DNA of 64,000 bases from Xylona heveae TC161 (taxonomy: Eukaryota > Ascomycota > Xylonomycetes > Xylonales > Xylonaceae): NCBI RefSeq assembly GCF_001619985.1, contig NW_017264195.1, forward strand, positions 2,046,001-2,110,000, read 5' to 3'. The position numbers were made by a program, and so were the translations under genes. The notes beneath the pieces were generated by a model that was not told where the DNA came from, did not search any database, and saw only the letters and a list, made by a program, of their open reading frames with translations. Positions 11,777 through 22,868 of the stretch are shown one piece after another (position 1 is the first letter of the stretch; each line of letters starts with the position of its first letter).

Positions 11777-13044
11777 ATGGCGAGCGGTGCCGAAAGGAAA
11801 CCTGACATATTACGGCCGATTCCGCGCCGTCCGTTTGATTTAACGCCGGCCTCGACCGAGTCCCCTTCCCCGGTGACGCCTGTCGACGCCGGTACCAATA
11901 TGCTTCAACCACGACGGAGCGAAGAGAACTCGACCGGCTACACCAACCGCAAGAGCGATGATATTCCGCCTTCGAGAACCCGCTCGATCCTCAATCTCAC
12001 CTCTTCAACACTGTTTGGTATCTATTCGCCTACAGAAGAGGATGCTTCTCGCGACGAGCCGTCGACTCCCTGGGGAACGGGTGCTCTGACGCCCAACCGT
12101 CGCCGCAGTGATGAAAGCGATGTTCGTCCTTCGCCGGTTGCTCACTGGCAGCGGCCTGGCGGCAAGAATGTACGTCCACACCACATGCCGCGCCACGGCT
12201 TTTGGGGCACCGGCGTGCCTTTGCTTGTGCGGTCGACGCTTCTTTTTATTTTTGGCATTGCCGGAGGGATAGTCATTTCGCATCTTCACGATAAAAGATT
12301 GGCGCCGGTGCAATTGGAGGGGGTGGATCACCTCTCGCGGCGTTACCTGATTTTATGGGGCATTGCTGGCATCTTCTTTGGCGGACTTTTGCCCTGGGTT
12401 GACATTGTTTGGGAGGAGAGGACGGGCTCCAGCGAAGCGGTTGGCACGAAAAAGTCTCTCAAGGAAGAAGGGGGCGTGGAAGTCGCCGATGAATCTCCAT
12501 CGCGGACTGAAGAGCACGAGTCAAACAGCAGCCAGGGAGCGGATTGGAACTCTGCGATACGGGGAATTGGTGCCTTTGTTGGCATTGCCCTAGCAATTGT
12601 ATGTTTTACAACGAATTGTGTGTGTGTGTGAGAGAAAGAGAATCTGGTGGATAGCTAACTCGGATCTAGCGAAAACTCCCTTGGCAATCGACACTGCAGG
12701 CATCGTTGACGCTGGCTCTTGTCAATCCGGTCTTATGGTACGTCATTGATCGATCGAAACCCGGCCTCTTCCTCTCCTCCGCCGTCGGCATCATGGGTAC
12801 GGCCCTCCTCCTTCAAATCAATCCTCATATGGTGCCCACGCCCGCCACGACTAGCTCCCCGCACGCCTTTTTCGGTGAAGGCGGCACCGGCGCCGCCAAT
12901 TTGAGCACTTTGTACGGTGTTCCAGAGGGAATGATCAATGTCGAAAGCATTGGCGTCAAGACCTGGATTGCCAGTGTCTTGTTTTGCAGCTGTGTCTGTT
13001 TTGGTAACATTGGAAGACGTCTTGCCCAGAACCGCAACGACTGA
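11777..13044 (+). CDS. insA: INSIG-domain ER membrane protein (sterol-pathway regulator)
   Basis: Two exons (11777-12598, 12670-13044) give 398 aa. The first 145 residues are hydrophilic, Pro/Ser/Arg-rich and probably cytosolic. Six hydrophobic segments follow, beginning with VPLLVRSTLLFIFGIAGG and ILWGIAGIFFGGLLPWVD. The family hallmark is clear in exon 2: RKLPWQSTLQASLTLALVNP followed by VLWYVIDRSKPG. INSIG proteins bind HMG-CoA reductase and, in animals, SCAP; fungal members (S. pombe Ins1, A. fumigatus InsA) control the reductase or sterol output. An acidic loop of about 50 residues lies between TM2 and TM3. The gene neighbours other isoprenoid and prenylation genes further right. Confidence 0.92.
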
Positions 13045-13866
13045 GGATGTGTTCAGCATCAAGATTAGAGAAGAGAGAATGATGAGATTTTCCTGACACA
13101 AAATCCGATTTCTTCTTCTTCACGCATGGATTGCAGAGGATATAAATACTAGAGATTTTCAATATTTCCTACTCTGTTTTACTAGCACTGGGTACCGAGG
13201 TACGGTCTGCATTTGGGCTGATATAAGACTTTTTGAGTATTGGAAATAGAATCACTGCAATAGCCACAAGTGGTTGAAAAGAATTATTTGTTAGAAAGAT
13301 AATATTATTTGTTGCATCAAATCATTGACTTTAAGCCTGTGAGTCAGGGAGCGTACTTTACGCCCTACCGATTTTCGTTTTTACGAATCATAATGATAAT
13401 CATACCGCCATTTTAGTCTGCATTTTGAGTATATGACATATTGATTAAACCATTGAATATCATGCTTGTAAACATAGCTATGAGACAATCCTGATGCTGT
13501 CAACCGTACGCAACAGGGCAACAGGGCAACATATCTCCATGACGGAAACATGCACTAACCCGAAAAGGGTAGAAAGTCAGAGAATCCCGCCGGACGTTCG
13601 CGAATCGCCGAGCAACATCGTCACTTGGGACCCCGCGACGCAGCCAACTTTTGTATTTTTCAAACTGTACTCTTAAGACCGCAATTCCCTTCTCAGACTT
13701 TCCCCTGAAAAGCTATTATTCTTGCTTTTTGTTTTTCTTATAGTCTTTACATTTAGACTCCACTTTACTTTTCTACTTTCCCTGTTATCTTTTTTTTTAA
13801 CACCAAATCTTTTTTTTCCCCCAAGAAAAACAACCAGCAACCATCAACCAACAACCAACGATCAAC
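13045..13866. other. Intergenic stretch, promoter of FES1
   Basis: No gene seen. The 150 bp before the FES1 ATG are pyrimidine-rich, then rich in CAACCA-type sequence, typical of a fungal 5' leader. It contains a possible minimal heat-shock element, listed separately. Confidence 0.5.
13597..13604. promoter_or_regulatory. Possible minimal heat-shock element (TTCGCGAA)
   Basis: A perfect inverted TTC-nn-GAA pair lies about 265 bp upstream of FES1. Hsf1 binds arrays of such units, and yeast FES1 is heat-inducible. Only two units are present, so chance occurrence is quite possible. Confidence 0.25.
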
Positions 13867-14689
13867 ATGACAGACCCCGGTCTCAATTCTCTCCTCAAAT
13901 GGGGCGTTGAACACTCCAAAGACACTCCCTCCTCTAACAGCAACAACAACACAACTTCCACCGGCGATGCCGCACGGGGCATCGACCCCCAAGCCCTCGC
14001 CCAGCTCCTCGGCGGCCCCTCCGACGCCGATCTCATGAAGGACGCCATGGCCGCAATCGTCTCTCCCAACGTCGATCTCGAGAACAAGTTGATCGCGTTT
14101 GACAACTACGAGCAATTGATCGAGACGATAGACAATGCGAACAATCAGGAGCCGTTGGGTCTCTGGACCCCACTGCTCGGACAGCTGGAAAACGCTGAGC
14201 CCGAGATGCGCAAAATGGCTGCGTGGTGTGTCGGCACGGCGGTGCAGAATAATCCCAAAGCCCAGGAACGAGTAGGTTGCCTTTTTTTTTTTTTCCCCTT
14301 GGTTTGGTTTGGTTTTGAGACGTAGCTCGAAAAACCTTGCCTTTTGAGAGATACCTTTCCTTTGAGAAAAACCTTGTCTGTTGGAGGATAGTTGGTCTTG
14401 CTAACTTGTGTAACAGGTGTTGATACTAGGCGGGGTACCTACCCTCGTGCGCATCGCGGTCGGGGATGCCAACGAACAGGTTCGTCGAAAGGCAATCTAT
14501 GCGCTGTCGTCGGCGGTCCGGAATTACCAGCCCGCGCTGGACGAAGCGGGCAAGCATCTCCCCGCGGAGATTGTGGCCGCGGCGGATGGTCCGGAGAAGA
14601 AGAAGTTGGATGCGGCGGATATGGACCAGATTGATCGCGTCATGCAGGCTCTGAGAGAGGCGTCACAAGCAAAACAGGCATCATCTTAG
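13867..14689 (+). CDS. FES1: Hsp70 nucleotide exchange factor Fes1
   Basis: Two exons (13867-14271, 14417-14689) give 225 aa, close to the usual length for filamentous fungi. Fes1/HspBP1 proteins release ADP from cytosolic Hsp70 and help to clear misfolded proteins. The N-terminus LNSLLKWGVEHS matches the flexible release segment of the family. An Asn/Thr linker comes next, then the armadillo-type helices begin at QALAQLLGGPSDADLMKDAM. Further repeats include MRKMAAWCVGTAVQNNPKAQ and VRRKAIYALSSAVRNYQPAL. The single intron (145 nt) falls at a phase-0 position inside the repeats. The start is the first ATG after a pyrimidine-rich leader. Confidence 0.95.
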
Positions 14690-15308
14690 ATTTGTTTTCC
14701 TGTCTCGGTTTTGTACACCCTCTGTTCTCGGATTTAATCTTTGAAGACTATCTTCTCTTTTTTTTTTAACCCGGGTGGCGGTTTTATTTTTTCGGTCCCA
14801 GCCATAGTCTTAGGGGTTTTGTCCTTCCCAATTATGGTCTTAACGGTTTCTTCGATCCCGAATCATAGTCATAGAGGGCTTTCGACACGAAAAGAAGTAA
14901 GAGACGTACAATGGGGAAAGAGAGAGAAATACAAACCTAGGAAATAAGGCGTTCTGGCGGAGTTTACGGGGCTCGGGGCACCGCGTAAGGCTGAGCCTGC
15001 GCTACGCATTCAAGTGCCGTCTATTATTCTTTTTTAAACGTTTGGTATCTATATCTGCTGTTCTGCTGTTCTGCTACATAGATAAGAATCTACTCTAGAA
15101 AGAAACGAGACTATCCAAAATACGAATAATGTCTGTTTATACCTACACTGTACACTCTACACTCTATTGGTATTCTATTGATATTCTATTGATATTCAAC
15201 TTAATTCAACTTGGTGTGAAAGAGGTTGTCTATACCTCTTTTTTTCCCGCAATCTAAGAAGGTTTTTATTATTTTTACTTTATTATTATTTTCACTGCAG
15301 TGAAGAGA

Positions 15309-15333
15309 GGAATGGGAGGAATGGGAGGAATGG
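15309..15333. repeat. 9-bp tandem repeat (GAATGGGAG)
   Basis: Nearly three head-to-tail copies. A simple minisatellite in the convergent intergenic region. Confidence 0.8.
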
Positions 15334-15388
15334 CACTACATACGATACGATACAATCCGTAGCTCGAGGAGTTCCTGCATGCTGCGAG

Positions 15389-15413
15389 GTATTGGATATT
15401 GGATATTGGATAT
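15389..15413. repeat. 8-bp tandem repeat (TATTGGAT)
   Basis: Three copies head to tail, in AT-rich intergenic DNA. Confidence 0.8.
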
Positions 15414-16004
15414 TTTTATGCCTTGAGGTAAGGTAAGGTAGTTATCTCAAGTTGTGATATAATGGTAAGTTACAGTGATACATTGGTGCAATGGTGCAAT
15501 TGTACAATGGTGGCGTACAATCACACACACAGAAGAAAGGGGGAGGGGGTAAAGAGTTTGAAGAGGGAAAAAAAAGGAAAGATATACACCCCTTTTCTGT
15601 CATATCAACCCTCTGCGTCATATCATCGGCTTATGCGTGTTATGCGTTGAAGACGTGAAGCTCAGACAACGATAAACGATAGGATCGAGACAAGACAACA
15701 CTGGAATCGAGACGAGACATAAATAAGATCGAGACACTGATTCCGTCTAAAATCATTCAATTGGGACAAAAAAAGAGGGGGGAAAAGACAAAAGGAAAAA
15801 TATAAATAAGAAAATTGTCATTCTTTGTAGCTGCAGGTTCTATCACAATCCCGTCACAGACGACATTCTATAATACACAAACCAAAGAAAAGGGGAAAGA
15901 AAAGAAATGGAAAGAAAATAATAAGAACTAATAAGACTTGAAGGAAAGATCAGACGAATAAGACTTGGAAAACGAACAGACTAGTAAGACTTGGAAACAA
16001 CAGG

Positions 16005-16613
16005 CTAATGACTCAAGTCTCCCCGGCCCTTCGCTCGTCTCCGCGTCAAAGTCTGTCGTCCAGTCCGGCTACGTCTGCGCGCAAGGAAGCCATGTCGCCG
16101 CTTGCGCACGCGGTGGCTGGGCCGGAACGTATTGCGCACGACGGTACGCAGCTGCGTGCCTGCCATGGCCGGGTGGGTTGACGGTTTCGGGATACCGGCG
16201 GAGAAGATGCCCGTCGCAGCACTCGCGGCATTTGTGATTGAGGAAGATGAAGTAGCTTCGGAGGCGGTGCCAGCGGGGCCAGCGGAGACGGCGGTAGAAA
16301 TGGAGGGAGAAGCGCGAGGATAGCTCAGACGTGGACGGAAGAGAGTTGGGATTGTAAGAGACCTGTTTTGCAAGGAAACGTTAGCCTTGTGACTTGTAAT
16401 TTGTTTCGAGTATGTTCTTTTCGTATTGCACAAAGGGTTGTCATGAATTGAGGTCTGGTAATGATCGTAATGAGGAATAGCTAGGACTCCAGCTCAAACT
16501 CACCGTTTCGTAGCATTTCCAGCGCCGATGGACGTAGCTGGTCGAGCAGAGGCAGAAACACCCCGAGACAAGGCGCCGACGGCACTGCCGCGGAGACAGC
16601 GCACGCAGAGCAT
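16005..16613 (-). CDS. MRPL34: Mitochondrial large-subunit ribosomal protein bL34m
   Basis: Two exons (16613-16504, 16362-16005) with a 141-nt intron give 155 aa. The C-terminal 45 residues are an unmistakable bL34 domain, with FRPSHRVRKRRHGFLARR followed by TGRQTLTRRRAKGRGDLSH. The N-terminus MLCVRCLRGSAVGALSRGVS is rich in Arg and Ser and lacks acidic residues, as expected of a mitochondrial targeting peptide. It matches the MLC-x-RC start common in Eurotiales bL34m. A Ser/Ala/Thr-rich linker joins the two. The protein sits in the mitoribosomal large subunit near the peptidyl-transferase region. Confidence 0.93.
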
Positions 16614-17264
16614 GTTGATTTGAATGTCGCTATTGGATGAACTTTCGGTGCTGCGTGTTGGACGGGAGAAAAATCGCTGGTGCGCTCAATTGAGGGACCG
16701 TAGGTATCGTAAGTCCGTCTCAAGATACTCGAGCAGCACCCGACAGCTGAGAGAGAAGTGAGAGAGAAGTGTGATGAGTCTGGACAGACGGCGTGGCGAG
16801 AAGAATTTCCTCGAGCAGGCGGGACACAGTGATTGATGATTTGGACGAGAAGGTTGTCGATTTGGACTTTGGCTGGGTTGACGGGGGTCGGAGTTTTGCC
16901 AGACGAAAATGCCGACACTGAGCCAGACAAGAAACTCTCCGCCAATCCGCCAAAAAATAATATCACAACCTCCGTTTCCACCCTCCGTTTCCTCTGACAG
17001 TCTTGTTGTCTTCCAGCGCCAGCCCTTACCTTTACCTTTACCGCTCACTCTCCCTTCAATTTACAGTCATCTTGTGCTGCTCATAAAATCGGACTCACAG
17101 CGGTCTTCCTTCTCCAACGGAACTTATTTTTTCCAAACCAAACCCACCAAACTCAACGCAACCGCACAACCCGACTGCGACACAACAACCCAACGTCCAA
17201 ATCCTCCTTTTAACATATTTACATTCCCTTCTAAAAGTCTCTTGCTCGATCATAGCATCCCGCC
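16614..17264. other. Shared upstream region of bL34m (-) and the 17.3-kb gene (+)
   Basis: The flanking genes diverge, so both promoters lie in about 650 bp. The plus-strand half before 17265 is pyrimidine-rich and then rich in CAACC-type sequence, resembling a 5' leader. No further gene is supported. Confidence 0.5.
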
Positions 17265-17864
17265 ATGGCCACGGCAACCCCGTTCCCACCAACGCACCAT
17301 TTCACCTTGCGCAAAATCAGCCCTGCGTCCGCGCTGGGGCTCGTGCAGACGTACATTGAATCCTCGACGACCAACCATGCGTTCCTACCGGACGCGATGC
17401 TGACAGAGCGCGGGCCACAGCAGTCGTCTGGTGGCGGGCTAACGATGCATCATCTGCGGCGCGTCGAAGCCGGGCTGCGCGGCGAGCACTTGGCAGCGGA
17501 CATGTCGTTTTTCGAGGGGAACGACGAAAGTAATAATGCGCCTACTGCTGAAGGAGATGCCATGGAGGGTGTTCAAACGACGACGGGCGGCGCCGGGGAA
17601 GAAGGAGAAGGGCAGGGTGGAGAGTGGCAGGATTTGACGGCGTATCAGCGCGAGCAGGAGGGAATAGAGTCCGGAGAGATTGGGCAGAGACAGACGGGTC
17701 TGACGGATGGCGGGGAGGTGCCTGCGGTCAAGGAAACAGATGCGGGTGCGGGCGCCCCGGTGGACAAGGACGCGCGGAAAAAGGCGAAGAAGGAGAGAAG
17801 GTTGCAGGAGAGGCGGGAGAAGGAGGCCCAGCGTCAGAAGGAAAAGGATGCAGAGGGTGCTTGA
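17265..17864 (+). CDS. Conserved-looking hypothetical protein with charged C-terminal helix
   Basis: A single exon of 199 codons. I do not recognise a named family. Residues 1-75 look globular (start MATATPFPPTHHFTLRKISP). They are followed by an acidic, Gly-rich linker, the short motif EWQDLTAYQREQEG and a highly charged Lys/Arg/Glu C-terminal helix (about residues 165-197) that could bind RNA or form a coiled coil. The start was chosen because ATG is preceded by GCC and a CAACC-rich leader, and the N-terminal block reads as conserved. Function unknown. Confidence 0.7.
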   Translation: MATATPFPPTHHFTLRKISPASALGLVQTYIESSTTNHAFLPDAMLTERGPQQSSGGGLTMHHLRRVEAGLRGEHLAADMSFFEGNDESNNAPTAEGDAMEGVQTTTGGAGEEGEGQGGEWQDLTAYQREQEGIESGEIGQRQTGLTDGGEVPAVKETDAGAGAPVDKDARKKAKKERRLQERREKEAQRQKEKDAEGA

Positions 17865-18174
17865 AATGGAGAGAGTGTGTGTATCTGTATGTGTGGGTTG
17901 CGATAGGAGGAAGGATAGGAGGTTATTGCATAAAGTGGTTCTTTTTTCTCTTTGGTCCAGCTAGACTTGGGGGTCTAACTTTCAGCGGCGCATATAAATG
18001 TGGGATATTTCAGGAGTTATTATGGAATGGTATCCAAAAGCAATTTTTACTATTTTTTCTATTTTACAGGTATACTCTTTCTTTTCTAAAACATGCTATT
18101 ACGCTCCTCTTCTGTGGAGCATACTGTTTTGATGTATATCAACTAGAAGAAATAAAAGTTTTGCCGTAACTTAT
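17865..18174. other. Convergent intergenic stretch
   Basis: AT-rich, 3' ends of the hypothetical gene and of STE24. Contains AATAAA-like sequences close to the STE24 stop on one strand. No gene. Confidence 0.5.
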
Positions 18175-19846
18175 TCAAAGCTCGCGGCCTGTTGCCTTAC
18201 CAACAGTGTCTTCTTCCTTCTTCTTGCCACCAGCCTTTTCGCTGTACCATCCCAGAGCGCCGAGACGCTCGGGCAGAATGGGGTGGGAAAAGTGGTAGCT
18301 GGCATAGATCGGGTCGGCATCCATGGTGCTCAGATTCTGAACTTGCAGCTTGATCAGAGACTTGGCGAGCTCGGCAGAGTAGCCCAGCTTGACGGCGAAT
18401 GCATCTAAATAAGTCGTCAGAGGATGTGAGAATACAGATTGGTGAAATACAAAAGACTTACCAGCTTGGAATTCAAACTTGCGGCTGAGAATGTTCATGA
18501 GCAGCTTCACGACGGTGTCGAGAGGCGCGAGAGCGTCGGAGAAGAGAATGAAACCAATTATAATAGGGTATTGGTTGTGGAAGCCAAACGCCTGGTACAG
18601 CGATCGGTTGTTGATGAATACCGAGAAGAGGGCGAAAATGTAAAACATGTGGAACTTGAGAAGGTCAATTGAGCTGTACATTCAACTTGTCGAGCTGGAT
18701 ACGGATTGTACTAACCTGAGCAATTCCAAAGAGCTTGGTGGTGTGGCCGAGACTCCAGTGGCCAAGCTCGTGGCTCAAAACTGCCACAACCTCTTCCGTT
18801 TCGCTCTTCTCAATCAGAGTATCATAGATGACAATGTGCTTCTTCCATGGCAGACCGTAAAAGTAGGCGTTGCTGTGAGCGCTCCGCTTGCTTCCGTCAA
18901 TGACGTGAAGCTCGTGCAAGGGGAACTCCAGGCGCTTCGCCAAGGACTCGACACCCTCCTTGAGCGGGCCCTTTTCGAGCGGAGAGAGCTTGTTGAACAA
19001 TGGCAAGATTGCAATCGGGTAGATGGTAATGGCAAAGACCTGCACGCCCATTCCAAAAAGCCAAAGGTAGAAGAAGAAGCTGTTGCCGGTCTGAATAAGG
19101 TTACATTAGTCCGAGGTTCGTCTTCTGATATTTTGAGATGTACCGACCTTTTGAACAATTGCCAGGAAAGCACTGAGAAGAGGAGTGCCCAAAACAACCA
19201 TCAATGCTTGTCCCTTTAACAAGTCGGATACCCAGAGCTTGACGGTCTGCTTGTTGAAGCCCCATTTCTCCTCCAGGACAAAGGTGCTGTAGTACGAGGT
19301 CGGCAATGCGAGTATAGTCGAAATGATGTTAAAGGCAAAGAAGAATATCAGAGAATGGGTAATCTCGCCCGAGAACCGCGTAGGAAAGTAACGGGCCAGC
19401 AGTATACCGGTGACGCTCCAGAGTTTCGGGAGAATATCGAGATAGACGAATGCAATGTTTTGGATCTGACTGTAGAGAGATGCAATAAAGCCAAACTTGG
19501 CCTTGGCACGCCCATATCCCTAAAGCTGCTGCATAAGCCTTGTCCATTGCCTTGAAAAAGGCTGTGGTCTGTGACAACAGCGCTTACCTGGCTCTTGTCG
19601 AAAACCTCTTGGGAGATCTCTCCTTCGAGAGTCTTCGGCGGCTTCTTTTGCTGCAGAACGCGGTACTGACGGAGAGAAAGGAAGCTCTCAAAGACGAATT
19701 GTCCGACAGAGAAGCCAACGAGAAGATTCTTCCAGGGGAAGAGCGGACGGTCTAGAAAGCGCGCGAGGCGCTGGAGCTGTCTATTAGCAGAGATGGACGG
19801 CGGAGAAAGAATTGCTAGCCAGAGTACGAACCTGAAGGAAATCCAT
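18175..19846 (-). CDS. STE24: CAAX prenyl protease Ste24 (zinc metalloprotease, M48)
   Basis: Six exons (19846-19832, 19776-19588, 19519-19148, 19090-18716, 18654-18462, 18404-18175) give 457 aa, the usual length. Ste24 is a multi-pass ER and inner-nuclear membrane protease that removes the AAX tripeptide from farnesylated proteins. It also makes a second cut in the a-factor pheromone precursor and clears clogged translocons. The zinc site HELGH is at residues 299-303, with the third ligand in FEFQADAFAVKLG. The N-terminal LDRPLFPWKNLLVGFSVGQF and C-terminal YHFSHPILPERLGALGW segments are family-typical. The first exon encodes only MDFLQ. An in-frame ATG pair upstream (19963, 19960) could add 38-39 residues but is unlike homologues. 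It is divergent from ERG12. Confidence 0.96.
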
Positions 19847-20772
19847 GATGCAGCAGTAGTGCACCAATTCAATGAACGACACGAGTGAATTGTACAGGTG
19901 ATGCTGTTCAAGGCAGATGAGACCACCTTGTCGTGTGTTGACGTCTCGAGACGACTTCATCATTGTCTCAGGCAGCCATATCCTTGCTTATGTCATCGTC
20001 AACTTATCTCCACGTGCCAACAAGATGATTCCGTGATATCTACAATGCAGAAGCCGGTTGCTTTTAGTTCTTTGGAAACCTTTACTTTTTGAATTACAGT
20101 GTCAATTATAAGATAGCTGAACATATCCTTTTCATGCAATGTCTGGGATATTGGGAGTACAATGTTATGGTGAACCACTTAAGGAAAGAACTTGACATCA
20201 AGTCATGTTCATAAAGAAGAGATCAGCCATTGAACATTGTGACAAGAAGTATGCAGGTTTTGAATTCTTTGTGTCTCAGCAGGCTTCTTATGGGTAATTG
20301 TATTGCCTCATAATCTTTCTCCTTGTCTTGACGCCGGCAGTCTATGCATCGGAGCATATAGTAAAGGCGGCGGAAGACCGCGGCAATAAGAGCAGGTTCC
20401 CCACAATTAGCCATCCCGAAGACAAAGAACAAACAGGTGTATTAAGAGTTGAGATGATCCTCCTCTATCCACTTTAGAATTTTGCTTTCCGTCTTTACTC
20501 TTCAAATCAACTTTAAATCACAAAGAGAGATCCATTGAAAGTGTCATATAAAATCGGCTGACGGAGCGATAAGATTATCGCTTGTTCCTGACCCGCCAAA
20601 AGTTTAATTAACCGTTGCGGCCATTGGAGGTGGATGATATACCTGTAGTTAGTACCTTACGACGCTACCTTTTAGTCCACAACTCCACCATATATATGCG
20701 CCGTCCCTGCAGCCTTCTAGTCTAAATCCCCTGACGACAGGCAGCCTAGTCCAACGATTCACAGCTGCAATC
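19847..20772. promoter_or_regulatory. Shared STE24/ERG12 promoter region
   Basis: This 926-bp stretch separates two divergent genes of the isoprenoid and prenylation route. It contains a CACGTG E-box at 20011-20016 and a TATATAT box at 20691-20697, about 76-82 bp before the ERG12 ATG. Fungal SREBP-type bHLH factors control sterol genes and bind E-box- or SRE-like sites, but the link here is inference. Confidence 0.45.
20011..20016. promoter_or_regulatory. E-box CACGTG
   Basis: Palindromic bHLH site in the divergent STE24/ERG12 region, about 165 bp upstream of the STE24 ATG. A six-base match alone is weak evidence. Confidence 0.3.
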
Positions 20773-22377
20773 ATGAATGACTTCAAGGGTGCCAACGGTG
20801 CAACTTCGAATCACGGTGCTTTCGTTTCGAAAGAATCTAATGGCAGTGCTATTCCTGCCCCGGTGGCCCATCTCCAGCATGGCCTCGAAGCTGCGCACCT
20901 GAATGATGCTCCTTTCCAAGGCCATCATGCCGCCTCAAGACCCGCGCCAGATCGAAGAAAGTCTTCGCCAATGGCCCCGGCTTTTATGGTCTCGGCGCCT
21001 GGCAAAGTCATAGTATTTGGAGAACACGCTGTCGTCTATGGAAAGGTGAGCAGAATTTCCAGATATATTGCCCTGACAGGAGACTAACGAGAGATCAAAC
21101 CGTTTTAGCCGGCCATGGCAGCAACAATCTCTCTCCGGTCTTATCTTCACGTTACGACGCTGTCCAAGTCACATAGAACCGTCTCTCTGCGATTCCCTGA
21201 TATTGATCTCGACCATACCTGGGATATTGAAACACTGCCGTGGGATGTGTTTTCGGCGCCATCGAAAAAGAAGTACTATTACGACAGGGTCACTTCTCTG
21301 GACCAAGAACTTGTGGACGCTATCAAACCCCATCTCTCTGTTGTCTCCCCTAATGCTTCTCCCGATGCGCGCAAAGTCCACCATGCTTCGGCATTCGCGT
21401 TCCTTTACCTATATCTTTCGCTGGGCTCGCCAAAGTCATCCGCATGTATATATACGCTTCGTTCTACATTACCAGTGGGGGCCGGTCTGGGAAGCAGTGC
21501 CAGCATTTGCGTCTGCCTTAGCACTGCACTCTTATTGCAAATCCGAACCTTGGCAGGCCCTCACGCGGACCAACCATCCGACGAGTCTGAAGTGCAATTG
21601 GAGAGGATTAACCGTTGGGCGTTTGTCGGAGAAATGTGTATACATGGAAATCCCAGTGGTGTGGACAATACCGTTTCAGCCGGAGGAAAAGCCGTTGTTT
21701 ACAAGCGCGAGGTCTCTGGCCGACCTCCCACTGTAACACCATTAAGAGCCTTCCCAGAGCTTCCCCTTTTGCTGGTCAATTCGCGCCATCCACGTTCAAC
21801 TGGTACTCAAGTCGCCAAAGTGGGCGCGCTGAAAGAAGCCCACCCCACCGTAACAAATCAGCTTCTGGACGCTATCCACGAAGTGACCGATTCGGCATAC
21901 AAGCTCCTTACTTCTCCCGACTACAACAAGGATGATCCTGCTTCTCTCCAGTACCTTGGAGAATTGATCCAGATCAATCATGGTCTGCTGACGTCCTTGG
22001 GTGTCTCACACCCTCGTCTGGAACGTATTCGCGAGCTTGTTGATTATGCAGGCATTGGATGGACCAAACTGACAGGAGCTGGTGGCGGTGGTTGTGCCAT
22101 CACCATTCTGAAGCCCGAGGCAGACGTGGAAAAGGTCAAAGGATTGATGGACCAGCTCGATGCTGAGGGCTTTGAGCGTTTTGAGACTACTCTTGGAGGT
22201 GATGGCGTCGGTGTGCTGTGGCCGGCGGTGCTGCAAAATGGCACCGACGAAGAGGGCGGTGAAGAAATTGATCAGGAGAAATTCTTGAATGCGCCAGATA
22301 CCGCCGCGATCGAAGATTTGGTCGGCGTGGGCGTTCAGGAAAAGAGGGACGGCTGGAAGTTTTGGAGACCAACGTGA
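20773..22377 (+). CDS. ERG12: Mevalonate kinase
   Basis: Two exons (20773-21045, 21109-22377) give 513 aa. The enzyme phosphorylates mevalonate with ATP, a cytosolic or peroxisomal step leading to ergosterol, dolichol, ubiquinone and prenyl groups. GHMP-kinase motifs are clear: SAPGKVIVFGEHAVVYGK (ending at residue 91), the ATP-binding PVGAGLGSSAS (about 213-223), HGNPSGVDNTVS, and the C-terminal TGAGGGGCAIT near 414. An N-terminal extension of about 70 Ala/His/Ser-rich residues precedes the kinase fold; it is dispensable in most family members. A TATA box lies about 80 bp upstream. It is divergent from STE24. Confidence 0.97.
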
Positions 22378-22868
22378 TAGTTTGTTGCTCACGTTCGATT
22401 GCAGCTGCATTGCGCATGCTTTCTCACAGGTTCATTGCGGGAACAATTTACGTCTTTATATACAAGCTTGGCGCTGAATGAGGGCAAAGGCATATAAGAT
22501 GATTATGAAAAGTAATGCATCCTTAATTAATATTAATAGCAATTATACGAGCTTTCCACGACAATACTCCTACTTCAGAATTTGCCTCTCCAGGGGTTCT
22601 TTTTCCTGGCCTTGAGCCCAGGTCAGCTCTATTGAAAAAAAAAAAAAGAATCTCGCAATTCAGATTCACCCATTTACCTTGAAATAAAGTATCAATTCGA
22701 TATGAGCACGAGTAATTGAGATATTAGACTGAAATACAACCTATATGGTGTAGGGTTGTTAGACGAGGATAGCCTACGGATCGTCTAAATTATTCCCGAC
22801 ATTGCGATTCCCGACAACACACAATATCATCGACATACCCGATTGATGAATTGGTTAATGCACAGAGA
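22378..22868. other. Intergenic stretch between ERG12 and the Zn2Cys6 gene
   Basis: AT-rich with an A-tract near 22635. No gene seen; contains the ERG12 terminator and the regulator's promoter. Confidence 0.5.

Larger units (their letters stand above)
14690..16004. other. Repeat-rich intergenic stretch between FES1 and bL34m (tail to tail)
   Basis: No gene seen. Several short tandem repeats occur: AATGGGAGG near 15309-15333, TATTGGATA near 15389-15413, ATTCTATTG near 15165-15200, and TAAGACTTG copies near 15926-15990 just beyond the bL34m stop. The two flanking genes converge, so both 3' UTRs lie here. Confidence 0.5.

Noticed and set aside
16481-16981. 166-codon minus-strand frame overlapping the 5' end of bL34m
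   Set aside because: The bL34m exon 1 (MLCVRC...) lies in another frame of the same strand and splices perfectly to exon 2, so this frame is accidental.
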